Below the pieces are notes generated by a model. It ran no database searches, had not been told where the DNA came from, and saw nothing but the letters and a program-made list of their open reading frames with translations. Positions 9,138 to 17,750 of a DNA stretch of 64,000 bases are shown piece by piece; the stretch's first letter is position 1, and every line of letters begins with the position of its first letter. Origin of the DNA: Hyphomicrobiaceae bacterium (lineage in GTDB: Bacteria; Pseudomonadota; Alphaproteobacteria; Rhizobiales; Hyphomicrobiaceae); assembly GCA_025351355.1 (NCBI GenBank), contig JANXWC010000064.1:1-64000 (forward strand), written 5' to 3'. The position numbers and the translations under genes were made by a program.

Positions 9138-9440
9138 TTAACGAATAGGTTCGTGCACCGTCACCAGTTTGGTGCCGTCGGGAAAGGTTGCTTCCACCTG
9201 CACGTCGTGGATCATTTCGGCGATGCCCGGCATCACTTGTGCGCGCGTGATGATTTTGGCGCCGTCGCGCATCAGTTCGGCCACCGAGCGACCGTCGCGG
9301 GCACCTTCCACCACGTAGTCCGTGATCAGCGCGATGGCCTCGGGATGGTTGAGTTTGACGCCGCGTTCCAGCCGTCGGCGCGCGACGATCGCGGCCATCG
9401 AGATCAGCAGTTTGTCCTTCTCACGGGGCGTCAGATTCAT
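9138..9440 (-). CDS. ureA: Urease subunit gamma
   Basis: Urease gamma subunit of 100 residues, starting [17 protein letters not shown] and containing [14 protein letters not shown] and the [18 protein letters not shown] end typical of UreA. It follows ureD by 36 bases and precedes hupE by about 31 bases, all on the minus strand. Urease in this lineage is built from separate gamma, beta and alpha chains, as here. Confidence 0.97.
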   Translation of the reverse strand: MNLTPREKDKLLISMAAIVARRRLERGVKLNHPEAIALITDYVVEGARDGRSVAELMRDGAKIITRAQVMPGIAEMIHDVQVEATFPDGTKLVTVHEPIR

Positions 9441-9476
9441 GGGCGTGCCGGTCCTCTATTTCTGTATTTCCGGATT

Positions 9477-10337
9477 TCAGATTAGTCCCCAGACGCGCGG
9501 CAATTTATGGCCGGACAAATAACCGGCGAGCCGCACCACATCCGCTTTCAAAGCATCTGCCGATGGCGCAAGCAAGCGGGCAACAAGCATGCCATTCCAG
9601 CCGCTGACGGCGGCACGGGCCGCTTGTCCGGCGAGTGCGGCGCGAGCACCGTCAATGCGATCGGAGGCATCCGGCGCCAGATAGACGATTGATGCCATAG
9701 CGCTAGCGCCAGCACCAATCGCGTTGCGGTGAAGTTGCCCGTCGATAGCGCCGGACAGATTGACCGCATCGGCATAGACGAGTTGTTCCGCGCGGCAGAT
9801 ACGCCAGTTATCGCGCAAGACACCCGCCGCCATCGTTTCGGCCATGGCGGCGCGGCCGAACACGGTCGCCTCGACCAACAGCAACGTCGCGTCGACGGCG
9901 AGATCGGCGGTGATCGTGCGGGCCAGCCGCGCCTCGTTGAACAGGATCGTTTCCTGCGGCAGCCAATGCAGGCGTCCGCCAGTGCCGACAGCGAGACGGA
10001 TATCGACCCGGCAGTCCGGTCCGAGAGATTTGTAAACGCGTTCGGCCGATTGCGTCGTCACTTGCGCCGCGGCGCCATCAGCGACGGTCACGTCAAAGCG
10101 TACCGCGTCGCCGCCGAGCAGGCCGCCGCCCGTATTGACGAGCACGGCCTCCGTCAGCCCGTGTGTGCGCGGGAACTTGGCGCGGAAGCCGCCCTGTTCA
10201 TGCAGATCGGCCAGCCGCGTGCTGTGTCCCGGTACGAACTTGAATCCCACCGAGATGCCGCCGCGCGCGCGCACGCCATCGAGTGCGGCGGCGGCCGTGG
10301 CAAGGGCAGCGCTAGACCGCGAGACGGCGACGGACAT
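9477..10337 (-). CDS. ureD: Urease accessory protein UreD
   Basis: UreD (UreH) of 286 residues, the scaffold that receives nickel and binds apo-urease with UreF and UreG. Markers: the RAKFPRTHGLTEAVLVNTGG stretch, GGDAVRFDVTV, WLPQETILFN and the C-terminal LPRVWGLI. The start overlaps the last 26 bases of urtE, so translation of transporter and urease genes is coupled. UreE, UreF and UreG are not in this window. Confidence 0.94.
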   Translation of the reverse strand: MSVAVSRSSAALATAAAALDGVRARGGISVGFKFVPGHSTRLADLHEQGGFRAKFPRTHGLTEAVLVNTGGGLLGGDAVRFDVTVADGAAAQVTTQSAERVYKSLGPDCRVDIRLAVGTGGRLHWLPQETILFNEARLARTITADLAVDATLLLVEATVFGRAAMAETMAAGVLRDNWRICRAEQLVYADAVNLSGAIDGQLHRNAIGAGASAMASIVYLAPDASDRIDGARAALAGQAARAAVSGWNGMLVARLLAPSADALKADVVRLAGYLSGHKLPRVWGLI

Positions 10338-11007
10338 CGGCCTCCACCATTTCCGCGCGAGTGCCCGACAGCACGATCTGGCCGCGGTCCATCACGGCGT
10401 AGCTGTCGGCGAGATCGCGAGCGAATTCGAAATACTGCTCCACTAGCACGATGGCCATGTCGCCCTGCCGTCGCAAGTAGTCGATGGCGCGGCCGATGTC
10501 CTTGATGACCGACGGCTGGATGCCTTCCGTCGGTTCGTCGAGCACGAGCAGCTTGGGACGCGTCACCAGCGCGCGGGCGATCGCCAGTTGCTGTTGCTGG
10601 CCGCCGGAGAGATCGCCGCCACGCCGCCGCAACATGGTTTTCAGCACCGGGAACAGTTCGAAGATGACGGCGGGAATAGTGCGGTCGGCGCGCTTCAGCG
10701 GTGCAAATCCCGTCTCGAGATTTTCCTTGACCGACAGCAGCGGGAAGATCTCGCGCCCCTGCGGCACGTAGCCGATGCCGGCGCGCGCGCGCTCGAACGG
10801 CTGCAGCGGCGCGAGATCGAGGTCGCCCCATTGCATCGTACCCGCGCGGATGGGTTGCTGGCCGCAGATGGCGCGCAGCAAAGTGGACTTGCCCACGCCA
10901 TTGCGGCCGAGCACGCACGTCACTTCGCCGACCTTCGCTGTCAACGACACACCGCGCAAGGCCTGCGCCGCGCCGTAGTAAACGTCTATGCCGTTAAGTG
11001 TGAGCAT
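10312..11007 (-). CDS. urtE: Urea ABC transporter ATP-binding protein UrtE
   Basis: A 231-residue LivF-type ATPase. Walker A is GRNGVGKST, the Q-loop region is YVPQGREIFP, the ABC signature is LSGGQQQQLAIARAL and Walker B is LLVLDEPTEGIQP. IDVYYGAAQALRGVS at the N-terminus is typical of UrtE. It pairs with UrtD to energise urea uptake. It lies 15 bases after urtD and overlaps ureD. Confidence 0.95.
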   Translation of the reverse strand: MLTLNGIDVYYGAAQALRGVSLTAKVGEVTCVLGRNGVGKSTLLRAICGQQPIRAGTMQWGDLDLAPLQPFERARAGIGYVPQGREIFPLLSVKENLETGFAPLKRADRTIPAVIFELFPVLKTMLRRRGGDLSGGQQQQLAIARALVTRPKLLVLDEPTEGIQPSVIKDIGRAIDYLRRQGDMAIVLVEQYFEFARDLADSYAVMDRGQIVLSGTRAEMVEADVRRRLAV

Positions 11008-11022
11008 TACTCTGCGCTTTCC

Positions 11023-11808
11023 TCAACGACCCAGATACACTTCGATGACGCGCTCATTGCGGGACACGTCGTCGATCTGACCTTCGGCCAGCACGGAGCC
11101 CTCGTGCAGGCAAGTGACCCGCGTATCGAGCGCGCGCACGAAGGTCATGTCGTGCTCGACGACGATTACCGAGTGATCCTTGGAGATGCGCTTCAAAAGC
11201 TGCGCGGTTTCCTCGGTTTCAGAATCGGTCATGCCCGCAACGGGCTCGTCGACCAGCAGCAGTTTTGGATCTTGTGCCAGCAGCATCCCGATTTCGAGCC
11301 ACTGCTTCTGGCCGTGGCTGAGATCGCCGGCCATGCGCTTTTGTTCGCGCGTCAGCCTGACGATGTCGAGGATTTCCTCGATGCGGTGGGGCTCGATGGC
11401 ATTGCGCTCGCCGAACAGCGCCGACCAAACATCACGCGGGCCCCGCAACGCCAGCAGAATATTGTCGGCGACGGTCTGGCTTTCGAATACGGTGGGCTTC
11501 TGGAATTTACGCCCAATGCCGAGGTCGGCAATGGACGCCTCGTCGAGCTTAGTCAGATCGTGTTTGCCGTCAAAATACACTATGCCGCCGTCCGGTCGGG
11601 TCTTGCCGGTGATGATGTCCATCATCGTCGTCTTGCCGGCGCCGTTAGGCCCGATGATGGCGCGCATCTCCCCCGGCAGTATGAACAACGACAGGTCATT
11701 GATCGCCTTGAAGCCGTCGAAGGCAACGCTGACGCCGTCGAGATACAATAGCGCTTGGGTCAGCGCCGGTTTGCCGTGTTCGGCTTTTGGTTTAACGAGC
11801 GTGCTCAT
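11023..11808 (-). CDS. urtD: Urea ABC transporter ATP-binding protein UrtD
   Basis: A 261-residue LivG-type ATPase. Walker A is GPNGAGKTT, the signature is LSHGQKQWLEIGM (LSHGQ, as usual for UrtD) and Walker B is LLLVDEPVAGM. The start chosen is the ATG at 11808 (MSTLVKPKAEHG), four bases after the urtC stop. An upstream in-frame extension overlaps the urtC coding sequence and was not accepted. Confidence 0.95.
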   Translation of the reverse strand: MSTLVKPKAEHGKPALTQALLYLDGVSVAFDGFKAINDLSLFILPGEMRAIIGPNGAGKTTMMDIITGKTRPDGGIVYFDGKHDLTKLDEASIADLGIGRKFQKPTVFESQTVADNILLALRGPRDVWSALFGERNAIEPHRIEEILDIVRLTREQKRMAGDLSHGQKQWLEIGMLLAQDPKLLLVDEPVAGMTDSETEETAQLLKRISKDHSVIVVEHDMTFVRALDTRVTCLHEGSVLAEGQIDDVSRNERVIEVYLGR

Positions 11809-11812
11809 CGGT

Positions 11813-12976
11813 TCACTCCGCGGCTTTGCCGGCCGGCTCATCCATGGCGCTGGCGCCTTTGAGCCCCGTCGACTTGGTGCTGAACCGGTCCAGCAGTGCG
11901 CCGACGACCCCTTTCGGCAGCGCCAGCGGCACGACGACAAAGATCGTGCCGAGCACAAACAGCCAGTAGGGCGCGAGCAGGCCCGACGTGAACCAGGTCT
12001 TGAGGAAGTTGACGATGAAGGCGCCGGCAGCCGCGCCCACCAGCGTGCCGCGACCGCCGACGGCCACCCAGATCACCGCCTCGATCGAGTTGGCCGGCAC
12101 GAACTCGCTGGGATTGATGATGCCAACCTGGGGCACATAAAGCGCGCCGGCCACGCCCGCCATAAGCGCGGAAACGACGAACACGGCGAGTTTGTAATTT
12201 TCCACTCGGTAGCCGAGGAAGCGGGTGCGTGATTCCGTATCGCGGATGGCAATGAGGACTTTGCCGAAGGTGGAATTGACAAGCCGTTGCGCCACCAGGA
12301 AGGTGGCGAGCAGCGTGGCGATCGAAATCATGCACAGGATGGTGCGTGTACCCGACGCCTGCACGGTGAATCCAAGTATATCCTTGAAGTCGGTCAGTCC
12401 GTTATTGCCGCCGAGGCCCATGTCGTTGCGGAAGAAGGCGAGCACCAGCGCGTAGGTGAGGGCCTGCGTGATGATGGAGAGATAGACGCCGGTGACACGG
12501 CTGCGGAAGGCAAGCCAACCAAACACCAGCGAGAGCACGCCCGGCACGAAGAAAATCATGAACAGCGCGAAGGGAAAGGAATGGAAGCCGTACCAGAACC
12601 ACGGCAGTTCCTTGTAGTTCAGGAACACCATGAAGTCCGGCAGGATCGGATTGGCGTAAACGCCGCGCGTGCCGATCTGGCGCATCAGGTACATCCCCAT
12701 GGCGTAGCCGCCGAGCGCGAAGAAGGCGCTGTGGCCGAGGCTGAGGATGCCGCAATAGCCCCAGACCAGATCGAGCGCGACGGCGAGAATGGCGAAGCAC
12801 AGGTATTTGCCGAGCAGGGCGACGACATATGTTGGCAGGTGGAACGGCGCGCCTTCCGGGATGGCAAGATGCAGCACCGGCACCAGGACGAGGCCTGCCA
12901 GCAACAATCCGACGAAGATGCGGGAGGCCGCGGCGTTGACCGAAAAGGGTTGCGAACCCAGGGCTTTCAGGATCAT
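11813..12976 (-). CDS. urtC: Urea ABC transporter permease UrtC
   Basis: A 387-residue LivM-type permease with about ten membrane helices. Family markers are WGYCGILSLGHSAFFALGGY and RFLGYRVENYKLAVF, preceding the EAA-like cytoplasmic loop. VGGRGTLVGAAAGAF lies near the end. Its ATG overlaps the urtB stop in an ATGA arrangement, giving coupled translation of the two permease subunits. Confidence 0.95.
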   Translation of the reverse strand: MILKALGSQPFSVNAAASRIFVGLLLAGLVLVPVLHLAIPEGAPFHLPTYVVALLGKYLCFAILAVALDLVWGYCGILSLGHSAFFALGGYAMGMYLMRQIGTRGVYANPILPDFMVFLNYKELPWFWYGFHSFPFALFMIFFVPGVLSLVFGWLAFRSRVTGVYLSIITQALTYALVLAFFRNDMGLGGNNGLTDFKDILGFTVQASGTRTILCMISIATLLATFLVAQRLVNSTFGKVLIAIRDTESRTRFLGYRVENYKLAVFVVSALMAGVAGALYVPQVGIINPSEFVPANSIEAVIWVAVGGRGTLVGAAAGAFIVNFLKTWFTSGLLAPYWLFVLGTIFVVVPLALPKGVVGALLDRFSTKSTGLKGASAMDEPAGKAAE

Positions 12977-14598
12977 GCTTCCACCGCCCGCCCTTTGAGC
13001 GCAAACAAGCCGCGCGGGCGTTTTTGTACGAACAGGATGAGCGCCACCAGGATAAAGATTTTACCCAGCACCGCGCCGGCAAAGGGCTCCAGCAACTTAT
13101 TGGCGATGCCGAGAGCGAAGGCCGAAACCAACGTACCCCAGAGATTGCCGACGCCACCGAACACGACGACCATGAAGCTGTCGATGATGTAGCTTTGGCC
13201 GAGATTTGGGGAGACATTGTCGATCTGGCTGAGCGCGACGCCCGCGATGCCGGCGATGCCCGACCCGAGCGCGAACGTCATCGCATCGATCCAGTTGGTG
13301 CGGATGCCCATCGACGCGGCCATGCGGCGGTTCTGCGTCACCGCACGCATCTGCAAGCCCAGCGGCGTCAGCTTCAACATCGCCAGCAGTGCCACGAAGA
13401 CCAGCAGTGTGAAGATGATGATCCACATGCGGCCGTAGGTGATCGACAGCCCGAAGATCTCGAAGGCGCCCGACATGAACGACGGCGCACCGACTTCTTT
13501 GTTCGAGGAACCGAAAATCGTGCGCACCGCTTGCTGCAGGATCAAGCTCACACCCCAGGTGGCGAGCAGCGTGTCGAGGGGGCGACCATAGAGGAAGCGA
13601 ATGATGCCGCGTTCGATGGCGATGCCGACCAACGCGGACACGAGAAACGCCAGCGGAATAGCGACGGCCAGCGACCAGCCAAAGTGAGCGGGCGCGTAGC
13701 CACGGAAAACTTCCTGCACCACGTATGTCGTGTAGGCACCGAGCATCACCATCTCGCCGTGCGCCATGTTGATGACCCCCATCACGCCGAAGGTGATCGC
13801 CAATCCGATGGCAGCCAGCAACAACACCGAGCCCAAAGACAGCCCGTAATAGACGTTCTGCACAACGCCGGTAATTTTGAGCTTGCGTTCGACGGCGGTG
13901 ATGGCCAAAGCAGCGGCTTGCTTGACATCGCCTGATGCCGCATTGGCGGCAACGCCTTGCAGCAGTGCCATGGCATCCTGATCGCCGCGCTCAGCCAGCG
14001 TCGCAACGGCCGCCACCTGCTGGGCGCGATCGGCATCCGGCGATGCCAACAGCACAGACGCGCGCGCACTCGCAAACACGCGTTTGACATTGGGAAGTTT
14101 CTCGGCCGCCATCGCCGCTTCCAGCGCTGGCAAGGACGCGGCATCACGCGACTTAAAAACGGACTCGGCAGCCGATAGCCGCTTGGCCGGGTCAGGCGAC
14201 AGCAACGTCAGCGTTCCGATCGCCGCGGCGATGGTGCCGCGCAGGCGATTGTTGACGCGAACGATCTGCGCATCGGCAGGCGGCGCCGGAATAAGTTGAC
14301 CGCTCCGCGCATCGAAAGTCTTCGCTGCCGCGTCCTGGTACGACACGGATTTGGCGGTGGTCGAGAATAACAACCGGCGTTCGGCCATGGCGTCCAACAT
14401 TGCTGCAGCCTGCGGCGCGCCAGAGGTAACGATATCGGCGACGGCCGCATCGGTATCGGGGTAACTGTCGGCGAGCAGTTTTTCAATCGCCGCATCAAGA
14501 CGGTCTTGCGCCATCGCCTGACGTACGGTGAGCGGCATGATCACAAGCGCGAACACGACGAACAGCAAGGCGATAGGGGATCGCGGACGTGGTCGCAT
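12973..14598 (-). CDS. urtB: Urea ABC transporter permease UrtB
   Basis: About 541 residues. A signal-like N-terminus is followed by an extra-cytoplasmic region of roughly 240 residues containing helical repeats, which UrtB has and plain LivH lacks. A LivH-type permease domain then begins near ITGVVQNVYYGLSLGS. INMAHGEMVMLGAY is the conserved permease motif. The start is uncertain. ATG 14598 (MRPRPRSPIALLF) gives a good leader, with 14619 and 14643 as alternatives. The frame extends further upstream into a REP element, which is not part of the protein. Confidence 0.92.
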   Translation of the reverse strand: MRPRPRSPIALLFVVFALVIMPLTVRQAMAQDRLDAAIEKLLADSYPDTDAAVADIVTSGAPQAAAMLDAMAERRLLFSTTAKSVSYQDAAAKTFDARSGQLIPAPPADAQIVRVNNRLRGTIAAAIGTLTLLSPDPAKRLSAAESVFKSRDAASLPALEAAMAAEKLPNVKRVFASARASVLLASPDADRAQQVAAVATLAERGDQDAMALLQGVAANAASGDVKQAAALAITAVERKLKITGVVQNVYYGLSLGSVLLLAAIGLAITFGVMGVINMAHGEMVMLGAYTTYVVQEVFRGYAPAHFGWSLAVAIPLAFLVSALVGIAIERGIIRFLYGRPLDTLLATWGVSLILQQAVRTIFGSSNKEVGAPSFMSGAFEIFGLSITYGRMWIIIFTLLVFVALLAMLKLTPLGLQMRAVTQNRRMAASMGIRTNWIDAMTFALGSGIAGIAGVALSQIDNVSPNLGQSYIIDSFMVVVFGGVGNLWGTLVSAFALGIANKLLEPFAGAVLGKIFILVALILFVQKRPRGLFALKGRAVEA

Positions 14599-14711
14599 GA
14601 AAACTCGCTGAAAGACCATGGCGAAGGGCGCACTCGAGAACATAGCCTGCCGGTGGTACTTACCGCAGGCACTTTTACCAACTTGCATTGACATCAACCG
14701 GCGCGAAAACT

Positions 14712-14805
14712 TGTAGGTTGGGTCAAGCGTTTCAGCGCGACCCAACAGCAATTGATGAGGCTGCCGCGTTGGGTCGCGGCCAAAAGGGCCTTGACCCAAC
14801 CTACA
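14712..14805. repeat. REP-like double hairpin, copy B (between urtA and urtB)
   Basis: The outer arms 14712-14727 and 14790-14805 form a perfect 16-bp inverted repeat beginning TGTAGGTTGGGTCAAG. Inside are two smaller GTTGGGTC/GACCCAAC hairpins. This copy is nearly identical to the reverse complement of the copy at 55213, and the likeness extends roughly 25 bases beyond the hairpins into the sequence around CATTGACATC. Confidence 0.88.
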
Positions 14806-14877
14806 GGCTTCGGTCCTCAGAGCGCCATGAGGCAGCCTTATTGAAGCTTGGTATTAGTCGAAGGCACGTAACAAGAC

Positions 14878-14911
14878 GATGCGGCGCATTCCAAGGGAAT
14901 GGCGCCGCATC
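14878..14911 (-). terminator. Strong hairpin between urtA and urtB
   Basis: GATGCGGCGC pairs perfectly with GCGCCGCATC, with ATTCC/GGAAT extending the stem after a one-base bulge around an AAG loop. No U-run follows in the direction of transcription, so it is more likely an mRNA-stabilising or processing hairpin. That would favour the abundant binding protein UrtA over the permeases, a common design in ABC operons. Confidence 0.6.
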
Positions 14912-14951
14912 GCTTGGTCCAACAATTCAAGTCAAATCCGGCGCGTCGGGA

Positions 14952-16241
14952 TCAGCCGCCGCACTTGCCGGTTTTAGTGTTGAAGTTGCCGCATTTCTTG
15001 TCAACCCAATCGGCCACCAGATCCTTCGAGCCTTCGAGGTAAGGCGACCAAGCGGCACCGTCGACGAGGCCCGGAGTTTTCCAAACGGTGTCGAGTTGGC
15101 CATCGGCGCGGATTTCACCGATCAGCACAGGCTTGGAGATGTGATGGTTGGCAAGCATCTTGGAGACGCCACCCGTCAAGTTCGGTGCTTCGATGCCCGG
15201 GAGAGCCGCGATGACCTTGTCGACATCGGTCGATCCGACCTTCTCGACTGCCTTCACCCACATAGCGAAACCGATTACGTGCGCTTCCATGGGATCGTTG
15301 AAGGTGCGCTTCGGGTTCTTGGTGAACGCTTGCCACTTGGCAATGTACTCGGAGTTCAGCGGGCTCTTGACGCTCATGAAGTAATTCCAGGCGGCCAAAT
15401 GACCAACCAGGTTCTTCGTGTCGACGCCAGCCAGCTCTTCCTCACCGACCGAGAACGCGACGACCGGGATATCGGTAGCCTTCACGCCGGCGTTGGAGAG
15501 TTCCTTGTAGAACGGCACGTTCGCGTCGCCGTTGATGGTCGAGACGACGGCAGTCTTCTTGCCGGTCGCGCCGAACTTCTTGATGTCGGCCACGATCGTC
15601 TGCCAGTCGGAGTGACCGAACGGCGTGTAGTTGATCATGATGTCTTCTTTGGCGACGCCCTTAGCCAGCAGGTACGCCTCAAGAATCTTGTTGGTCGTGC
15701 GCGGATAGACGTAGTCGGTGCCGGCGAGAACCCAGCGTTTGACCGAACCGCCGTCCTTGCTCATCAGATAGTCGACAGCCGGAATGGCCTGCTGGTTGGG
15801 AGCAGCACCGGTATAAAACACGTTGCGCTCTGACTCTTCACCTTCGTATTGCACGGGGTAGAAAAGGATAGAGTTCAGTTCCTTGAAAACCGGCAGCACC
15901 GACTTGCGCGAGACCGAGGTCCAGCAACCGAACACAGCCGAGACCTTTTGCTGCGAAATCAACTCGCGAGCTTTTTCAGCGAACAGCGGCCAGTTCGACG
16001 CGGGATCGACAACGACGGCTTCCAACTTCTTGCCGAGCAGACCGCCCTTTTTGTTCTGTTCATCGATCAACATCAGCATGACGTCTTTTAACGTCGTTTC
16101 GCTGATCGCCATCGTTCCCGAGAGTGAGTGCAAAACACCGACCTTGATGGTCTCTTGTGCCTGAGCGCCCCGGCCCACAATCATCGGTGCCATGACCAAT
16201 GCTGCAGCACCCGCAACAAGCGAGCGTTTCGTCAACAACAT
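14952..16241 (-). CDS. urtA: Urea ABC transporter substrate-binding protein UrtA
   Basis: A periplasmic urea-binding protein of 429 residues, first gene of the import operon. A signal peptide with KRSLVAGAAALVMAP and cleavage near GAQAQE is followed by the type I binding fold of the LivJ/AmiC group (VGVLHSLSGTMAISET, VFGCWTSVSRKSVLPVF, LFYPVQYEGEESE). GAGGAG precedes the ATG at good spacing. A sigma-54 promoter lies about 40 bases upstream, so the operon should respond to nitrogen limitation through NtrC. Confidence 0.95.
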   Translation of the reverse strand: MLLTKRSLVAGAAALVMAPMIVGRGAQAQETIKVGVLHSLSGTMAISETTLKDVMLMLIDEQNKKGGLLGKKLEAVVVDPASNWPLFAEKARELISQQKVSAVFGCWTSVSRKSVLPVFKELNSILFYPVQYEGEESERNVFYTGAAPNQQAIPAVDYLMSKDGGSVKRWVLAGTDYVYPRTTNKILEAYLLAKGVAKEDIMINYTPFGHSDWQTIVADIKKFGATGKKTAVVSTINGDANVPFYKELSNAGVKATDIPVVAFSVGEEELAGVDTKNLVGHLAAWNYFMSVKSPLNSEYIAKWQAFTKNPKRTFNDPMEAHVIGFAMWVKAVEKVGSTDVDKVIAALPGIEAPNLTGGVSKMLANHHISKPVLIGEIRADGQLDTVWKTPGLVDGAAWSPYLEGSKDLVADWVDKKCGNFNTKTGKCGG

Positions 16242-16281
16242 GCAGTTATCTCCTCACGGTTAATTTACGCGAGAAGAGCTC

Positions 16282-16297
16282 TGCAATAGCTGTGCCA
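16282..16297 (-). promoter_or_regulatory. Sigma-54 (RpoN) promoter of the urt-ure operon
   Basis: Read on the minus strand the sequence is TGGCAC-AGCTA-TTGCA, an exact match to the -24/-12 consensus TGGCAC-N5-TTGC. Transcription would begin roughly 12 bases downstream, near 16270, leaving a leader of about 30 bases before the urtA ATG. RpoN promoters require an enhancer-binding activator. NtrC is the expected one for urea uptake, but no clear NtrC site was recognised upstream by eye. Confidence 0.82.
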
Positions 16298-16407
16298 GCC
16301 GGGGAACTTTTTGTTCTGAAACGTAACGTTTTGTTTACAAGTGGGAATTTCTGTAATGCTGGTTTACCAGAACGGCCACAATGCATAAAAAAGTGCGTCG
16401 AGAGAGT

Positions 16408-16430
16408 AAAAAAAAGGCAGCTGCCATTTT
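16408..16430 (-). terminator. Probable terminator after the DksA-like gene
   Basis: On the minus strand AAAATGGCAGCTGCC is followed directly by eight T residues, about 35 bases after the stop at 16464. The GC stem is short, so the call rests mainly on the T-run. It would separate this gene from urtA. Confidence 0.45.
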
Positions 16431-16463
16431 GGTTGCCCAAAAATCAGACTATTTTCCGGAGCT

Positions 16464-17471
16464 TTAGTCGTCGCGATAGACTTTTTCTCGCCGCTCATGA
16501 CGTTCTTGCGCCTCCAGCGACAGGGTCGCGATGGGGCGCGCGTCAAGGCGGCGCAAACTAATTGGCTCACCGGTCTCTTCGCAATACCCGTAGGTTCCGT
16601 CGTCAATACGAGCAATGGCCGCGTCGATCTTACCGACCAATTTGCGCTGCCGGTCGCGCGTGCGCAACTCCAACGCGCGATCAGTTTCGGATGTGGCACG
16701 ATCGGCAAGATCGGAGTGTTGGCTGGTATCTTCGTGAAGGGTCTGCAACGTCTCACGGTTTTGCTTGATGATGTCGTCCTTGAGCAGTGAAAGCTTGGTC
16801 CGAAAATACACGCGTTGCCGCGCATTCATGAACGGTTCTTTGTCGGATGGCCGGTAGTCGGCTGGCAGCTCGATGGTGGCGTGATCCGAATTATACGTCT
16901 TGCCCATGGCTTTGCCAGTCTTCAAAGGAGGCGAGGCTGCGGCAAGGCTCGCGTGGCCGTTCCGCTGTCCGGTTGTAACGGGGAATAGCAAAGCTTTGGG
17001 TGTCGCGGAAAGTTTTGGCGGTTGCATGGCAGAAGGCGCGGACACCGCTGCGTTTGCCTTCGATTTCGGCACGGGGGGCGAAGCGGCCGGGGATACTGGC
17101 GTGATTTTTGCCGGTGAGACGGTGGCCAAAGCAGGTTTGCTGGTTTTTCTTGCTGCAGCTCTCGCGCGCTTCGCGGCTTTCTGCAGCGCTTTATGTTGCT
17201 CGGTCTTGGCTACTACGCGCCGCTTCCCGGCTGTCTGTTTGACGGGGGCGTCGGGCACTTTCAACGTCTTGATCTGCTGGCCGACTTTCTTCAGCGGTGT
17301 TTTTGATTTTTTTTCGGATGCACGAAGGGTAACTATTGCGGCAATCGGTGTGGGGGAAGTCTTGCTGCGCGCGGTCTTTGTCAAAGCAGATCGCTTGGGC
17401 CCGCTCGGGGTGTCGCCTCCCGACCGCGGCTTTGCGATTTTTAAGCGGTGGTGCTGCGTCGACTTCACCAT
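16464..17471 (-). CDS. DksA/TraR-family protein with long basic N-terminal extension
   Basis: 335 residues. The last 130 or so form a DksA domain: a coiled coil (FRTKLSLLKDDIIKQ onwards) and the globular end GTYGYCEETGEPISLRRL, then DARPIATLSLEAQERHE. DksA binds the RNA polymerase secondary channel with ppGpp. Of the four zinc cysteines only one remains, the usual alphaproteobacterial degenerate form. The first 200 residues are a Lys/Ala/Pro-rich, histone-tail-like region, unusual for DksA (about 120-150 residues normally). The start ATG at 17471 has GGGGAA upstream. Confidence 0.85.
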   Translation of the reverse strand: MVKSTQHHRLKIAKPRSGGDTPSGPKRSALTKTARSKTSPTPIAAIVTLRASEKKSKTPLKKVGQQIKTLKVPDAPVKQTAGKRRVVAKTEQHKALQKAAKRARAAARKTSKPALATVSPAKITPVSPAASPPVPKSKANAAVSAPSAMQPPKLSATPKALLFPVTTGQRNGHASLAAASPPLKTGKAMGKTYNSDHATIELPADYRPSDKEPFMNARQRVYFRTKLSLLKDDIIKQNRETLQTLHEDTSQHSDLADRATSETDRALELRTRDRQRKLVGKIDAAIARIDDGTYGYCEETGEPISLRRLDARPIATLSLEAQERHERREKVYRDD

Positions 17472-17672
17472 GGCTATTCCCCGTGTGCTCAGCCACAATT
17501 CTGCACAATTTTGTGGTCTTTCGAGCGAACGCGGCACTATTTAAGTGACTGAGACTCCAAGTCAAGTCTGATGGCGCACAGAGCCAATCAATATGCGGTT
17601 AACCTTGCTTGGCAGCCCCACCTTTTACGGTGCGACGCAGCAATAATGGCGTCGGTTGGGGATTAAAATGCA

Positions 17673-17704
17673 CAGAGCTTGGTGCTGCACTGCACCAAGC
17701 TCTG
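17673..17704 (-). terminator. Terminator hairpin downstream of phaZ
   Basis: A perfect 13-bp stem (arms 17673-17685 and 17692-17704) with a six-base loop, about 47 bases after the phaZ stop. On the minus strand it is followed by TGCATTTTAAT, a modest T-run, fitting an intrinsic terminator for phaZ. Confidence 0.65.
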
Positions 17705-17750
17705 ACATGTCAACATTAGGTAAATCGGTCGAACAGGGTGTTAAGCGAAG

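Noticed and set aside
10588-11751. 387-codon open frame on the plus strand
   Set aside because: Antisense to urtE and urtD; a shadow frame without motifs.
14599-14799. N-terminal extension of urtB by 67 codons
   Set aside because: The first part is again translated REP element. A proper leader begins at 14598 or slightly upstream.
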